The notes under the pieces: generated by a model | What the model was told of the DNA's origin: nothing | What the model saw: the letters and a program-made list of their open reading frames with translations, nothing else | Databases searched by the model: none | NCBI GenBank assembly: GCA_963765745.1 | Contig: CAVXXM010000001.1 | Location: 62,001 to 126,000, forward strand | Source of the DNA: JAHFPN01 sp963765745 | Lineage (GTDB): Bacteria; Pseudomonadota; Alphaproteobacteria; Rhizobiales; Xanthobacteraceae | Direction: 5' to 3' | DNA: 64,000 nt | Translations under genes and position numbers: made by a program | Part shown: in pieces, positions 19,060 through 27,807 of the stretch | Layout: every line of letters begins with the position of its first letter | Numbering within the stretch: the stretch's first letter is position 1

Positions 19060-19067
19060 CGGTACCC

Positions 19068-19409
19068 TCAGGGCGCAGGTACGAACTGCAGGCGCCCGCG
19101 CGGCTCGAGCGTGGCGAGGTCATAGAGCCGCACCTCGACCGCGCCGGCTAGTTCGATGGTGACCGCGAGCTTGCCGTCGGCGACCGCGGTCGAGAGCACG
19201 CGCGCGCCCTTGGGCAGCGCGACGATCGCATCGGCGGCCGGCCTGCCCCTATCCGCGGTCGCGAAAAGGCGGTAGCCGATCACGCCGAGCACGAGCAGGA
19301 TTCCGAGCATCATGATGAGGCTCGATCCGAGCGCGAGCCGGCGTATCTTCTGCACGATCCTCGCCTGCACGGGGTCGAGCGGGGTCTCGTCGGGGTCGGG
19401 AGATTTCAT
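19068..19409 (-). CDS. DUF6476-family small membrane protein
   Basis: A 113-residue protein with a charged N-terminus (DETPLDPVQARIVQKIRRL), one transmembrane helix (about residues 30-50) and a small beta-rich C-terminal domain (ALPKGARVLSTAVADGKLAVTIEL, then EVRLYDLATLEPRGRLQFV), probably periplasmic. This arrangement, divergent from an RluA-family pseudouridine synthase, is typical of DUF6476 in Alphaproteobacteria. Function is unknown. Only six bases separate the two start codons, so their promoters must overlap the opposite coding sequences. Confidence 0.65.
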   Translation of the reverse strand: MKSPDPDETPLDPVQARIVQKIRRLALGSSLIMMLGILLVLGVIGYRLFATADRGRPAADAIVALPKGARVLSTAVADGKLAVTIELAGAVEVRLYDLATLEPRGRLQFVPAP

Positions 19410-19415
19410 CGTCGG

Positions 19416-20414
19416 ATGGGTACCGAAGGAAAAAGCGAAATTGTCGTCGCCGCGGCGGAGGACCGGGGCCAGCGGCTCGACCGTTTGCTGGCGGCGCGGC
19501 TGCCGGCGCTGAGCCGCACGCGTCTGAAGCGATTGATCCTGGATGGCCGGGTACGTCTCGGCGCGCGGACGATAGGGGACCCCGGATTGAGGGTCAAACC
19601 GGGCGATCGCATCGAGGTAAACGTGCCGCCGGCGGAGCCGGCGAAGCCGAAAGCGGAAGCGATCCCGCTGCAAGTCGTCTACGAGGACGGCGAGCTGATC
19701 GTGATCGACAAGCCCGCGGGCCTCGTGGTGCATCCGGCCGCCGGCAACCGCACCGGCACGCTGGTCAACGCGCTGATCGCGCACTGCGGCGATACGCTCT
19801 CCGGCATAGGCGGCGAGAAGCGGCCCGGCATCGTGCACCGGCTCGACAAGGACACCAGCGGACTTCTGGTCGTCGCCAAGACCGACCGCGCGCACCAGGC
19901 GCTCGCCGCCCAGTTCGCCGATCATGGCCGCAGCGGCCCGCTCGAGCGCGCGTACCTCGCGCTGGTATGGGGCGTCCCCGCGCCGGCGCGCGGCGAAATC
20001 GAAGCGCCGATCGGGCGCGATCCGAAAGCGCGGGTGAAGATGGCGGTGCGGACGGGCGGGCGGCGGGCGCTGACGCGCTACGCGGTGATCGAGACCTATC
20101 GCGGCAAGGGCGGCAAGCCGATCGCATCGCTGGTCGAATGCCGGCTGGAGACCGGCCGCACGCACCAGATCCGCGTGCATCTGGCCAAGCTCGGCCATCC
20201 GGTCCTCGGCGACGCGGTCTATGGCTCGGGTTTCCGCTCCAAGGAAACGGCGCTCTCCCCCGCCGCCCGGGAGGCGCTCGCGGCGCTCGGCAGGCAGGCG
20301 CTGCACGCATACCGCCTCGGCTTCGCGCATCCTGTGAGCGGCAAGGCGCTGCGTTTCGATAGCAAGCTGCCGCCGAGGCTGGCGCGGCTCACAAAGGCGC
20401 TCAAGACCTTGTGA
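19416..20414 (+). CDS. rluD: Ribosomal large-subunit pseudouridine synthase, RluD type
   Basis: The 332-residue enzyme has an N-terminal S4 RNA-binding domain (QRLDRLLAARLPALSRTRLK, about residues 19-38) and a PseudoU_synth_2 domain. The catalytic aspartate is D144 in HRLDKDTSGLLVVAKTD; the RNA-contact segment ETGRTHQIRVHLAKLGHPVL follows. RluD isomerises uridines in helix 69 of 23S rRNA, which matters for ribosome function. RluC is similar, but the S4 domain, length and position immediately upstream of rpoH favour RluD, as in many Alphaproteobacteria. Confidence 0.85.
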   Translation: MGTEGKSEIVVAAAEDRGQRLDRLLAARLPALSRTRLKRLILDGRVRLGARTIGDPGLRVKPGDRIEVNVPPAEPAKPKAEAIPLQVVYEDGELIVIDKPAGLVVHPAAGNRTGTLVNALIAHCGDTLSGIGGEKRPGIVHRLDKDTSGLLVVAKTDRAHQALAAQFADHGRSGPLERAYLALVWGVPAPARGEIEAPIGRDPKARVKMAVRTGGRRALTRYAVIETYRGKGGKPIASLVECRLETGRTHQIRVHLAKLGHPVLGDAVYGSGFRSKETALSPAAREALAALGRQALHAYRLGFAHPVSGKALRFDSKLPPRLARLTKALKTL

Positions 20415-20423
20415 TTAGCTGCC

Positions 20424-20453
20424 TTTTCACCGCCATATCTCGTCCTATATAAT
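20424..20453 (+). promoter_or_regulatory. Putative sigma-70-type promoter of rpoH
   Basis: In the 112-base gap before rpoH, TTTTCA (20424-20429) and TATAAT (20448-20453) are separated by 18 bases. The -10 match is perfect and the -35 weak. A heat-shock-like pair CTTG (20408) and CCATAT (20433) also occurs but its 19-base spacing is too long, so self-activation by RpoH is less likely from this sequence. Confidence 0.45.
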
Positions 20454-20526
20454 TTGTGCGGTGCGGTCGGCTTAAGCGGCCGTACGCCCGGCCCGCCTGA
20501 ACTGGGGGCCGAGAACAGGAGACTTG

Positions 20527-21429
20527 ATGGCCCGCTCGCTTGCCGCCCTTCCAGCCGTATCGGCCGAAGGCGGACTCTCGCGCTACCTCCAGGAAATTCG
20601 CAAGTTTCCGATGCTGGAGCCCCAAGAGGAATTCATGCTGGCCAAGTCCTGGCGCGAGCATGGCGACCGGGAGTCCGCGCACAAGCTCGTCACCTCGCAT
20701 CTGCGGCTCGTCGCCAAGATCGCCATGGGCTATCGCGGCTACGGCTTGCCGATCGGGGAAATCGTTTCCGAAGGCAATGTCGGGCTGATGCAGGCGGTGA
20801 AGCGCTTCGAACCGGACAAGGGCTTCCGGCTTGCGACCTACGCCATGTGGTGGATCCGCGCCTCGATCCAGGAATACATCCTGCGCTCGTGGTCGCTGGT
20901 GAAAATGGGCACCACGGCGGCGCAGAAGCGGCTGTTCTTCAACCTGCGCAAGGCCAAGAGCCGCATCTCCGCTCTAGAAGAGGGCGACCTCAAGCCCGAG
21001 CATCTGAAGCAGATCGCCGACCGGCTCAACGTCACCGAGAAGGAAGTGATCGACATGAATCGCCGGCTGTCCGGCGACGCGTCGCTCAATGCGCCGATCC
21101 GGGCCGACGCGGAGGCCGGCGAATGGCAGGACTGGCTGGTCGATGATCGCGCCAACCAGGAGACCACGCTGGCCGAAGGCGAGGAGCTCGACAATCGCCG
21201 CGACGCGCTCAAGTCCGCGCTCTCGGTGCTCAACGAGCGCGAGCGGCGCATCTTCGAAGCGCGCCGGCTCGCCGAGGAGCCGGTCACGCTCGAACAGCTT
21301 GCCGTCGAGTTCGGCGTATCGCGCGAGCGCGTGCGCCAGATCGAAGTGCGCGCCTTCGAGAAAGTGCAGCAGGCGGTGATGTCGAAGATGCACGATATCG
21401 AAACGCCGAAGCAGATTCCGGCGCACTGA
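20527..21429 (+). CDS. rpoH: RNA polymerase sigma-32 factor (heat shock)
   Basis: The 300-residue protein is a group 3 sigma factor of the RpoH family. Region 1.2/2.1 includes SRYLQEIRKFPMLEPQEEFM. Region 2 includes LVTSHLRLVAKIAMGYRGYG and the -10 recognition helix RFEPDKGFRLATYAMWWIRA. The RpoH-box region carries LFFNLRKAKSRI (about residues 138-149). Region 4.2 ends in LAVEFGVSRERVRQIEVRAF. It directs transcription of chaperone and protease genes, including ftsH in many bacteria. The start is ATG 20527; the preceding TTG is in frame but less likely. Alphaproteobacteria often have several RpoH paralogues; only one is visible here. Confidence 0.95.
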   Translation: MARSLAALPAVSAEGGLSRYLQEIRKFPMLEPQEEFMLAKSWREHGDRESAHKLVTSHLRLVAKIAMGYRGYGLPIGEIVSEGNVGLMQAVKRFEPDKGFRLATYAMWWIRASIQEYILRSWSLVKMGTTAAQKRLFFNLRKAKSRISALEEGDLKPEHLKQIADRLNVTEKEVIDMNRRLSGDASLNAPIRADAEAGEWQDWLVDDRANQETTLAEGEELDNRRDALKSALSVLNERERRIFEARRLAEEPVTLEQLAVEFGVSRERVRQIEVRAFEKVQQAVMSKMHDIETPKQIPAH

Positions 21430-21456
21430 CCTCTCGAACGCGAGCCGCCGCTAGAA

Positions 21457-22740
21457 TTACTGCCGCCAGCTGGCCAGCGCTTCGTTGATCGCGCGCTCGC
21501 CGGGCGTGCCCTTCTCGAACGCCAGCACCGCGCGCCGGCCATTGTTGTAGACGAAGGGAATATCGAACCAGCTCCGCTCGCGCAGGAACTGGATGTTCTG
21601 CTCGCGGTCGGCATCGACCGCCGACAGCCCGACCAGGAAGAAGCCCGGCGTCACGCGCACGACGAGCGCGGCGAGCGGCACGCCTTGGGCCGTCTCGGAA
21701 GTCTTCAGCCGTACGCCCGGCATGTTGGCAACGCCGCCGAAGGGGTCGTTCGGCGTATTGAACTGAATCTCGATGGTGTGGCTGGCCGGGAGATTGGGGT
21801 CGGGATTGCGGCGGATCGTCATGACCGCCGATAGCCGCCGGTCCGGAACATCGATGTCGACCCGAACACCGACGTCGGGCGGCCGGCCGGGTCCGGGGCT
21901 GAGCGTCTCGGTGCGCCAGACCGCGGTGCCGACGAAGGTCTGCACCTGCTGCTGTTGCTGCCCGGTCGTGGGATTCTCCTCGTAGAGCACCGCGCGCTGG
22001 CCGACCGGCGACACGGTGCCCGGACCGGGTGCCGGCGCCGGCGTCGTCTGCGGCCCGGCGGCGATCCGGTCGGGAACCTTGCCGTCGGTGGTCTGGACCG
22101 GCCCGGTCCCGCCTCCGAAGAAAGCGAAGATGCGGTCGCGCTGAATGTAGCCAAGGCCGGCGGCGAGCACGACCAGGAGCGCCACCAGCCCTCCCACCAG
22201 AAGCTTGGCTTGGAACGCGCGCCGCTCCCCGTCGCGGAGGAACCGGCCGGTGCCGGGCCGGAACGGCCGCGGTCCTTGCGCCGGGGCAGCGGACTCGGCG
22301 GGCTTCCCCGGCTTCGCGTCGCCCGGCCGCGCCCCGCCGGCGGGCATATGGTCGAGATCGACGGGGGCGGAGGATGCAACGCTTGCAGCCGCGGCCGGCT
22401 TCGCAACCTCGCCTGGAGCGCGGTCGCGCGGCTGCATCGGGGGACGCGGCGGAACCGCCGGACGCGCCGTCACCGGCGGACGCGAAGGCTCGCGCGGCGG
22501 AGGCGAAGTGCGTGGCGCCTGTTCCTCCTTCTGCGCGGCATCGCTGTCGATCCGCTTGATCGCCTCTTCCAGCACGAGCCGCTCGCGCGTGATCTCGGCC
22601 TCGGCCAGCGGCGGCGTAACCCCGCGGAGCTGCTTCAGCAGGGCCTGGCGCGCGCGGTCATAGATGGCCAGCCGCGCCTCACGCGTATTGCGATCGAGGC
22701 CGGAAATGGCGCGCGTCAACAGAGGGTAATAGTCGGGCAT
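21457..22740 (-). CDS. Proline-rich single-pass membrane protein, function unknown
   Basis: The 427-residue product has an N-terminal helical domain (YYPLLTRAISGLDRNTREAR; about residues 1-70), a long Pro/Ala-rich disordered linker (75-165), one transmembrane helix (about 178-200, LLVGGLVALLVVLAAGLGYI) and a C-terminal beta-rich domain (ERSWFDIPFVYNNGRRAVLA near the end). The topology implies a cytoplasmic N-terminus and a periplasmic C-terminus. The family appears conserved near purA and rpoH in this order, but I know no function. It ends convergent to rpoH (27-base gap) and starts 41 bases after the purA stop on the same strand. Confidence 0.7.
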   Translation of the reverse strand: MPDYYPLLTRAISGLDRNTREARLAIYDRARQALLKQLRGVTPPLAEAEITRERLVLEEAIKRIDSDAAQKEEQAPRTSPPPREPSRPPVTARPAVPPRPPMQPRDRAPGEVAKPAAAASVASSAPVDLDHMPAGGARPGDAKPGKPAESAAPAQGPRPFRPGTGRFLRDGERRAFQAKLLVGGLVALLVVLAAGLGYIQRDRIFAFFGGGTGPVQTTDGKVPDRIAAGPQTTPAPAPGPGTVSPVGQRAVLYEENPTTGQQQQQVQTFVGTAVWRTETLSPGPGRPPDVGVRVDIDVPDRRLSAVMTIRRNPDPNLPASHTIEIQFNTPNDPFGGVANMPGVRLKTSETAQGVPLAALVVRVTPGFFLVGLSAVDADREQNIQFLRERSWFDIPFVYNNGRRAVLAFEKGTPGERAINEALASWRQ

Positions 22741-22781
22741 CGGTGCTGTCGTCCGTTTCGCTAATCCGACAACTCACTCCT

Positions 22782-24075
22782 TTAAGATTGGAACGGATTT
22801 AGGACAAGAATCGTGTCTTCCCGCTCGGGGCTGGTGGATAGGACCGCCACCGGGCAGCCGATCAATTCCTCGATTCGCCGCACGTACCTTACCGCAGCCG
22901 CCGGGAGTTGTGCCCAGGAACGGGCGCCGTGGGTCGAGGCCTTCCAGCCCTCGATACTCTCATAAACCGGCTCAAGCCGGGCCTGCGTGGTGGCGCTGGC
23001 CGGCAGGTAGTCGAGCGCCTTGCCGTCCAGGCGGTAGCCGACGCAGATCTTGATCGGGTCCAGCCCGTCGAGCACGTCGAGCTTGGTCAGCGCGATCCCG
23101 TCGATGCCGGCGGTGCGCACGCTCTGGCGCACGATCGCGGCGTCGAACCAGCCGCAGCGGCGCGGACGGCCGGTGACGGTGCCGAATTCCTTGCCGCGCT
23201 CGCCCAACAGCTTGCCGGTCGCGTCCTTGAGCTCGGTCGGGAACGGCCCTTCGCCAACGCGGGTCGTATAGGCCTTGGTGATGCCGAGCACGTAGTCGAT
23301 CGCCCGCGGCCCAAGACCCGAACCGGTCGCCGCCTGGGCCGCGACGGTGTTGGACGAGGTCACGAACGGATACGTGCCGTGGTCGATGTCGAGCAACGCG
23401 CCTTGCGCGCCTTCGAACAGGATGCGCTGGCCGGCGCGGCGGCGTTCGTCGAGCAATTGCGACACGCGGTCCATGAACGGCAGCACGCGCGGCGCGGCCG
23501 AGAGCAGTTCTTCACGGATGGCCGAGACCGTCACCTCCGGAAGCCCGAAGCCTCGCCGCAGCGGATTGTGATGCGCCAAGCAGCCGTTCGATCTTGCCGT
23601 CGAGCGCTTCCGGCTCGGAGAGATCGATCAGCCGGATCGCGCGGCGGCCGACCTTGTCCTCGTAAGCCGGGCCGATGCCGCGGCCGGTGGTGCCGATACG
23701 CGTTCCCGAACCGGAACTCTCGCGCACCTTGTCGAGCTCGCGATGCAGCGAAAGGATCAGCGTGGCGATGTCGGCGATGCGAAGATTTTTCGGCGAGACG
23801 GCAATACCCTGCCCCGCCAGACGATCGATCTCGGCCGCGAGCGCGTGTGGATCGACGACGACGCCGTTGCCGATGACCGAGAGCTTGCCCGGCCTGACCA
23901 CGCCCGAGGGCAGCAGGCTCAGCTTGTAGGTCGCGCCGTCGATGACGAGGGTGTGGCCGGCATTGTGCCCGCCCTGGAAGCGGACCACCACGTCGGCCTG
24001 CTCGCTGAGCCAGTCGACGATCTTGCCTTTGCCTTCGTCGCCCCATTGCGAGCCGACGACTACGACGTTCGGCAC
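22782..24075 (-). CDS. purA: Adenylosuccinate synthetase (one apparent frameshift)
   Basis: This enzyme joins IMP and aspartate with GTP in the first committed step of AMP synthesis. The N-terminal P-loop GSQWGDEGKGKIVDWLSEQA and FQGGHNAGHTLV are intact, as are GTTGRGIGPAYEDKVGRRAI and the C-terminal LPAAAVRYVRRIEELIGCPV. The 430-residue reconstruction matches the family. The frame breaks near 23577 in ERLL(A)HHNPLRRGFGLPE; removing one G (GGCG to GCG in the coding strand) repairs it. Because purA is normally indispensable without purine supply, this is probably a sequence error. The start is GTG, preceded by an SD-like AGGGAG belonging to a tandem repeat. Confidence 0.92.
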
Positions 24076-24079
24076 CTAA

Positions 24080-24115
24080 GCGCTCCCTTGGGCGTTCCCT
24101 TGGGCACTCCCTCGA
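24080..24115 (-). repeat. Three 12-bp tandem repeats with SD-like cores in the purA leader
   Basis: Plus-strand units are GCGCTCCCTTGG, GCGTTCCCTTGG and GCACTCCCTCGA, directly upstream of the purA GTG. On the mRNA strand each unit reads as an AAGGGA or GAGGGA core. The unit nearest the gene is correctly spaced to be its ribosome binding site; the others are extra copies. Slippage of a 12-bp repeat would change the number of such sites. Confidence 0.6.
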
Positions 24116-24136
24116 GCCTGGGACTCGAACGCACAA

Positions 24137-24158
24137 AGCCCCGGCACGAGCCGGGGCT
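24137..24158 (-). terminator. Strong hairpin upstream of purA (possible terminator or leader element)
   Basis: AGCCCCGGC-ACGA-GCCGGGGCT forms a perfect 9-bp stem with a 4-base loop. On the minus strand it is followed only by TTTG, so it is a weak intrinsic terminator at best. It sits 62 bases before the purA start, in what would be its leader, and could end upstream transcription or act in purA control. No purine-riboswitch core is seen. Confidence 0.4.
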
Positions 24159-24217
24159 GTGCGGTCATGGGTACCCAATCACGCCGGGCGAGGCAAGGCG
24201 TACAATTCCGTCTAACC

Positions 24218-24455
24218 CTGTCATCCCGGCCAAGCGAACGCGCGAATGCGCGTGAGCGCGAGCCGGGCTCCAGGTCCACGGGTGGCTAGGATACGGGCGA
24301 CCGGTGATCCTGGATCCCGGGTCTCGCGCCGCGTCCGCGCTGGCGAGCGCGATGCGCGAGCGGCCAGCGCGGACAAGGTAAACGTGCCCGCGCCGGACCC
24401 TCGCCGCTGGGGCGGCTCGGCGGCGCGGGTGGACGGCGCTCGCCCGGGATGACAG
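24218..24455. repeat. Intergenic palindromic element (copy 2, about 238 bp)
   Basis: Ends CTGTCATCCCGG and CCGGGATGACAG are perfect inverted repeats, with inner pairing parts such as agccgggctcc and ggatcccgggtct. It is the longest of four related elements. With the purA leader repeat and hairpin it fills the 432-base gap between purA and the VOC gene, and I see no credible gene there: open frames inside the element are low-complexity by-products of the palindrome. Confidence 0.7.
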
Positions 24456-24507
24456 ATGTTCCTCAAACCCCCTTGCAGCGGGCGCCGGGCTGGCCGATGT
24501 GTGGGGC

Positions 24508-25410
24508 ATGAACCAGCAAATCAGCCCCGCCAAGGCGAAAGCCGCGGGCCTATTGCCCGCCGCCACGCAGGTCGGCCCGGTTACGCTGCGCGTCGCCGAG
24601 GCGGAGCGCTCGCTGGCCTGGTACCGCGACATGATCGGCCTGGAGCTGATCGAGCGGATGCCGGAGCGGCTCGTGCTCGGAGCCGGCGGCAAGCCGTTCC
24701 TGATCCTCGAGGTGAAGCCCGGCACGACGCCGCGCATCGAGGAGACGACCGGGCTCTATCACCTCGCCATCCTGGTGCCGGACCGGGCGAGCCTCGCCGC
24801 CGTGCTCGCCCGCATCGCGGCGGCGCGCGCGCGGCTCGGCGCCTCGGACCATTTGGTCAGCGAGGCGCTTTATATCTGGGACCCGGACGGCAACGGCAAC
24901 GAGGTTTATCGCGACCGGCCGCGCAACGAGTGGACGTGGGAGAACGGCGCAGTGCGCATGGCGACGATCCCGCTCGATCTGCGCAACCTGCTTTCCGATC
25001 TCGCGCCCGGCGCGGAGAACAAGCCGGTGCCCGCGGCAACGCGGATGGGTCACATGCACCTACAGGTCGGCGACATCGACAAGGCGCAGCACCACTACGC
25101 CGACCTGTTCGGTTTCGTGCGGACAGCGGGCCGGCAAGGCGCGCTATTCATGTCGGCGGGCGGCTATCACCATCATCTCGGCTGCAATATCTGGCACAGC
25201 CACAATGCGCCGCCCGCGCCTTTGAGCGCCGCCGGTCTAGTCGAGTTCACCGTCGAGCTGCCGAACACGGCCGCGGTGGAAGCAGCGGCGAAGCGTTTTC
25301 ACGACGGTGGCGTCGCGACCGAATCGGTCGCAGGCGGCTTCCTGGTGCGCGATCCGTGGAGCATCGCCATGCGCGTGCTCGTCGCGGGTGCTGGCAATCG
25401 GCAGATCTAG
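24508..25410 (+). CDS. VOC-family protein, CatE-like (two-domain glyoxalase/extradiol fold)
   Basis: A 300-residue two-module VOC protein. Module 1 has VGPVTLRVAEAERSLAWYRD and a possible metal histidine in TGLYHLAILVPD. Module 2 has MGHMHLQVGDIDKAQHHYAD, then GGYHHHLGCNIWHS and a C-terminal GFLVRDPWSIAMRVLV. The HHHLGCNIWHS segment is typical of the Bacillus CatE-like branch, annotated as catechol 2,3-dioxygenase-like though many members are uncharacterised. The metal glutamate expected near the C-terminus is not obvious in DPWSIAMR, so activity is uncertain. ATG 24508 is preferred to an upstream GTG at 24499. Confidence 0.75.
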   Translation: MNQQISPAKAKAAGLLPAATQVGPVTLRVAEAERSLAWYRDMIGLELIERMPERLVLGAGGKPFLILEVKPGTTPRIEETTGLYHLAILVPDRASLAAVLARIAAARARLGASDHLVSEALYIWDPDGNGNEVYRDRPRNEWTWENGAVRMATIPLDLRNLLSDLAPGAENKPVPAATRMGHMHLQVGDIDKAQHHYADLFGFVRTAGRQGALFMSAGGYHHHLGCNIWHSHNAPPAPLSAAGLVEFTVELPNTAAVEAAAKRFHDGGVATESVAGGFLVRDPWSIAMRVLVAGAGNRQI

Positions 25411-25639
25411 ACAGCCTTCGGCTTTTTGACCCGAAACGGGTACAGCACATGCTGCGACCCCGGCATCAGGCATCCGCTTGAAGCGTTTTCGTACAGTTTG
25501 CAGCGCAGCACGGCCAGTTGCTGGCCTGTGGCAAAGGGGCAACAAGCCGGTCGAATCGCGATCCACAGCCTCCGCGCATGCTTTACAGCCTGCTCAACTG
25601 GGACAAGAATTGAGCAATAAAAAGGGTTGGGAGCGCGTC

Positions 25640-26558
25640 ATGGCCTCGCGTGCGTTGTGGTGTTCCACGACGATGCTTTCGGGCGTCGTCGGAGCGACAT
25701 TTTTCGCGACGCTATCGGCGGGGGCGGCGGACCTACTTTACAAGGGGCCCTACTCGAAAGCCGATGTCCCGCTATCGGGGCCGGCGGTTGACGGCTTCAC
25801 CAGCAAAATCGACGCCTTTGGCGGCACGCTCAGCGACAAGGGAATTTTTGGCGTGCGCGGGTCGTTCTCGCTGCCGGTCGGCGTGCAATACGGTCTGCAG
25901 TTTGACGGAACGGCCGGCAGTTACGCGGGCGATTTCTTCGGCGCACTCGGCGCGCATCTGTTCTGGCGCGATCCCGGCCGCGGTCTGATCGGCGTCTATC
26001 TTCTCTCACACTTACTGGGATCACTTCGGCGGATTGTACGCGAGCCACCTCGCCGCGGAAGCCGAATACTATTCGGGCCGCTGGACCGTCCAGGGCATCG
26101 TTGGCGTTGAATTCGGCAATTCGAAATCCGCGATCATCGGACCGGTCATCGAGTCGTATGACGTGCAGACGCGTTTCTTCGACATGATCAACGTGAATTA
26201 CTACGTGCAGGACAACATGCGCGTTTTCCTCGGCCATCGCTATACGGGCGGCAAGAACGCGCTGGCGCTTGGCGGTGAATGGGGCTTCGCGCTCGCACCA
26301 AAGACCATGGGCACGGTCTTCCTCGAAGGACGCCTCGGCGAAGGTAATTATCAGGGCGTCTGGGGCGGCTTCAGAGTCTATTTCGGCCAGCGTGAGAAGA
26401 CGCTGATCCAGCGCAACCGTCAGGACGACGACCCGCTGAATTGGTCGCCGGATACGCTGTCCACCATCCGCAATACTTTCAAGTCGGAGAACGTACCTTC
26501 GCAGTGTCTGCCGGGCTACATTTACGTCCAAGGCGAGGGGTGCCAACCTAATTCTTAA
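25640..26558 (+). CDS. Secreted, probably outer-membrane beta-barrel protein (one frameshift)
   Basis: The reconstruction has 305 residues. A cleavable signal peptide (MASRALWCSTTMLSGVVGAT through SAGAA, about residues 1-30) is followed by alternating beta-strand-like sequence rich in Gly and aromatics (IFGVRGSFSLPVGVQYGLQF, EYYSGRWTVQGIVGVEFG, VFLEGRLGEGNYQGVWGGFR). The C-terminal CLPGYIYVQGEGCQPNS has two cysteines. The frame breaks near 26005; removing one base in ATCTTCTCTCAC restores SHTYWDHFGG. It precedes a glycosyltransferase gene by 54 bases on the same strand. Specific function unknown. Confidence 0.65.
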
Positions 26559-26611
26559 TAACCCATCCTGAACCGTGTTCTCCTTGAGATTGTTTTCGAG
26601 CGGCAAATCTA

Positions 26612-27793
26612 ATGCGTGCGCTGCTCGCTTATGAGTGCGGCTACGGTCTCGGTCATCTGACCCGCCTGGCCGAGATAGCGCGGCGCCTCAGGCGCCACGG
26701 TATCGAATCCGTGCTGGCCAGCTATCGTCTCGACGACGCCGATCAATTCGCCGAAGCGTTCAGCCGGGTCGTGCAGGGCCCGGTCTGGCCTTCGTATTTT
26801 GCCTCCGAGCGTGCGTTGCGCACGGGCTTCGGCCCGAGCTATGCGACCGCGCTCGTCAATATGGGCTTTCACGTCTCGCGCTATGTGGCGATCAATCAAC
26901 GGGCGTGGGCCACGATCATCGATGACGCCAGGCCTTTCGTAATCGTCGCGGATTTTGCGCCGGGCGCCGTGCTGGCGGCCAAGGGCCGATGCCCCTCGCT
27001 ACAGGTGGGAGGACCATTCTCGACGCCGGCGCTCGACGACGGGGTTTTCCCGGCCTTCCTCGACGATCAGCCTACGGACGGCAGCCAGGAGCCGAAGATT
27101 CTCTCCTCGATCCAGGAGGCGATGCGCCGCCTCGGTCGAAAGGTTCCGGACGCGCTGCAGCACGCTGTGATCGGAGACGAGAGCCTGCCGATGGCGTTCG
27201 CCGAATTCGATCCCTACCGGCGCTGTCGCTCCGAGACGCTGCTCTTGCCAGACATGCTCTCGCCGGCAGCGGTGAAACGCGGCCAGGGAGATGCGGTCTA
27301 CGCATATCTTCCGGAATGGATGCAGCACAACGACGTGCTGATGGCGGCGCTGTGCTCGCTCAAGCTGCCGACCCGGCTGTTCATGCCCTATATCGACGCG
27401 GAGCTGGCGGGCAGCCTGCGCAGCCGCGGCGTCGAGCTCGCGGCTGCACCCTTTTCGGTCGAGGAGCTTGCCCGTTCGGCGCGCGTGTTCATCCACCATG
27501 GCGGATTGGGTTCATCGCAGATCGGCATCGTCGCCGGCGTTCCGCAGGTGAGCGTCGAAATTGACATGGAAAAGATCGTCAACGGCCGCGCGCTTAGCAC
27601 TTTGGGCGTCGGCCGTTCCCTGAATTACCGCCGGCTCACGCTTCCGAGCCTGCGCGACGCCGTAACCGCGCTGTTTCATGATGCTGCCATACAGCAGCGT
27701 GCTTCCGACGTTTCGAATGAATTTCGCAAGCGCCTGTCCGGGCCGCCAGCGCTCGACATGGCAGTGGAAAGGATTCTTGCTTACATGCAATGA
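26612..27793 (+). CDS. Glycosyltransferase of the GT-B (UGT/MGT-like) type
   Basis: The 393-residue protein starts with YECGYGLGHLTRLAEIARRL, the glycine-rich N-terminal loop of GT-B enzymes. It has a C-terminal nucleotide-sugar site with ARVFIHHGGLGSSQIGIVAG followed by VPQVSVEIDMEKIVNGRAL (about residues 288-326), which resembles the UGT signature HxGxxS...G.P. The acceptor cannot be read. It is convergent with the PaaK-like ligase gene, 14 bases apart. A role in glycosylating a lipid, secondary metabolite or surface component is possible. Confidence 0.75.
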   Translation: MRALLAYECGYGLGHLTRLAEIARRLRRHGIESVLASYRLDDADQFAEAFSRVVQGPVWPSYFASERALRTGFGPSYATALVNMGFHVSRYVAINQRAWATIIDDARPFVIVADFAPGAVLAAKGRCPSLQVGGPFSTPALDDGVFPAFLDDQPTDGSQEPKILSSIQEAMRRLGRKVPDALQHAVIGDESLPMAFAEFDPYRRCRSETLLLPDMLSPAAVKRGQGDAVYAYLPEWMQHNDVLMAALCSLKLPTRLFMPYIDAELAGSLRSRGVELAAAPFSVEELARSARVFIHHGGLGSSQIGIVAGVPQVSVEIDMEKIVNGRALSTLGVGRSLNYRRLTLPSLRDAVTALFHDAAIQQRASDVSNEFRKRLSGPPALDMAVERILAYMQ

Positions 27794-27807
27794 GCACCCG
27801 ATCGCCG

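Noticed and set aside
18328..20330. Very long antisense open frames opposite rluD and the methyltransferase genes
   Set aside because: High GC creates long stop-free antisense frames; these lack motifs and overlap genes with clear family signatures.
20408..20438. RpoH-type self-activating promoter before rpoH (CTTG...CCATAT)
   Set aside because: The 19-base spacing is longer than usual for this class and a better-spaced sigma-70-like pair is present.
24110..24135. CTGGGACTCGAACGC, resembling a tRNA T-arm, next to purA
   Set aside because: No cloverleaf can be formed; the adjoining sequence is a 12-bp tandem repeat and a simple hairpin.
24499..25410. Assignment of the VOC protein as a definite catechol 2,3-dioxygenase
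   Set aside because: The expected C-terminal metal-binding glutamate is not evident, so only the fold family is supported.
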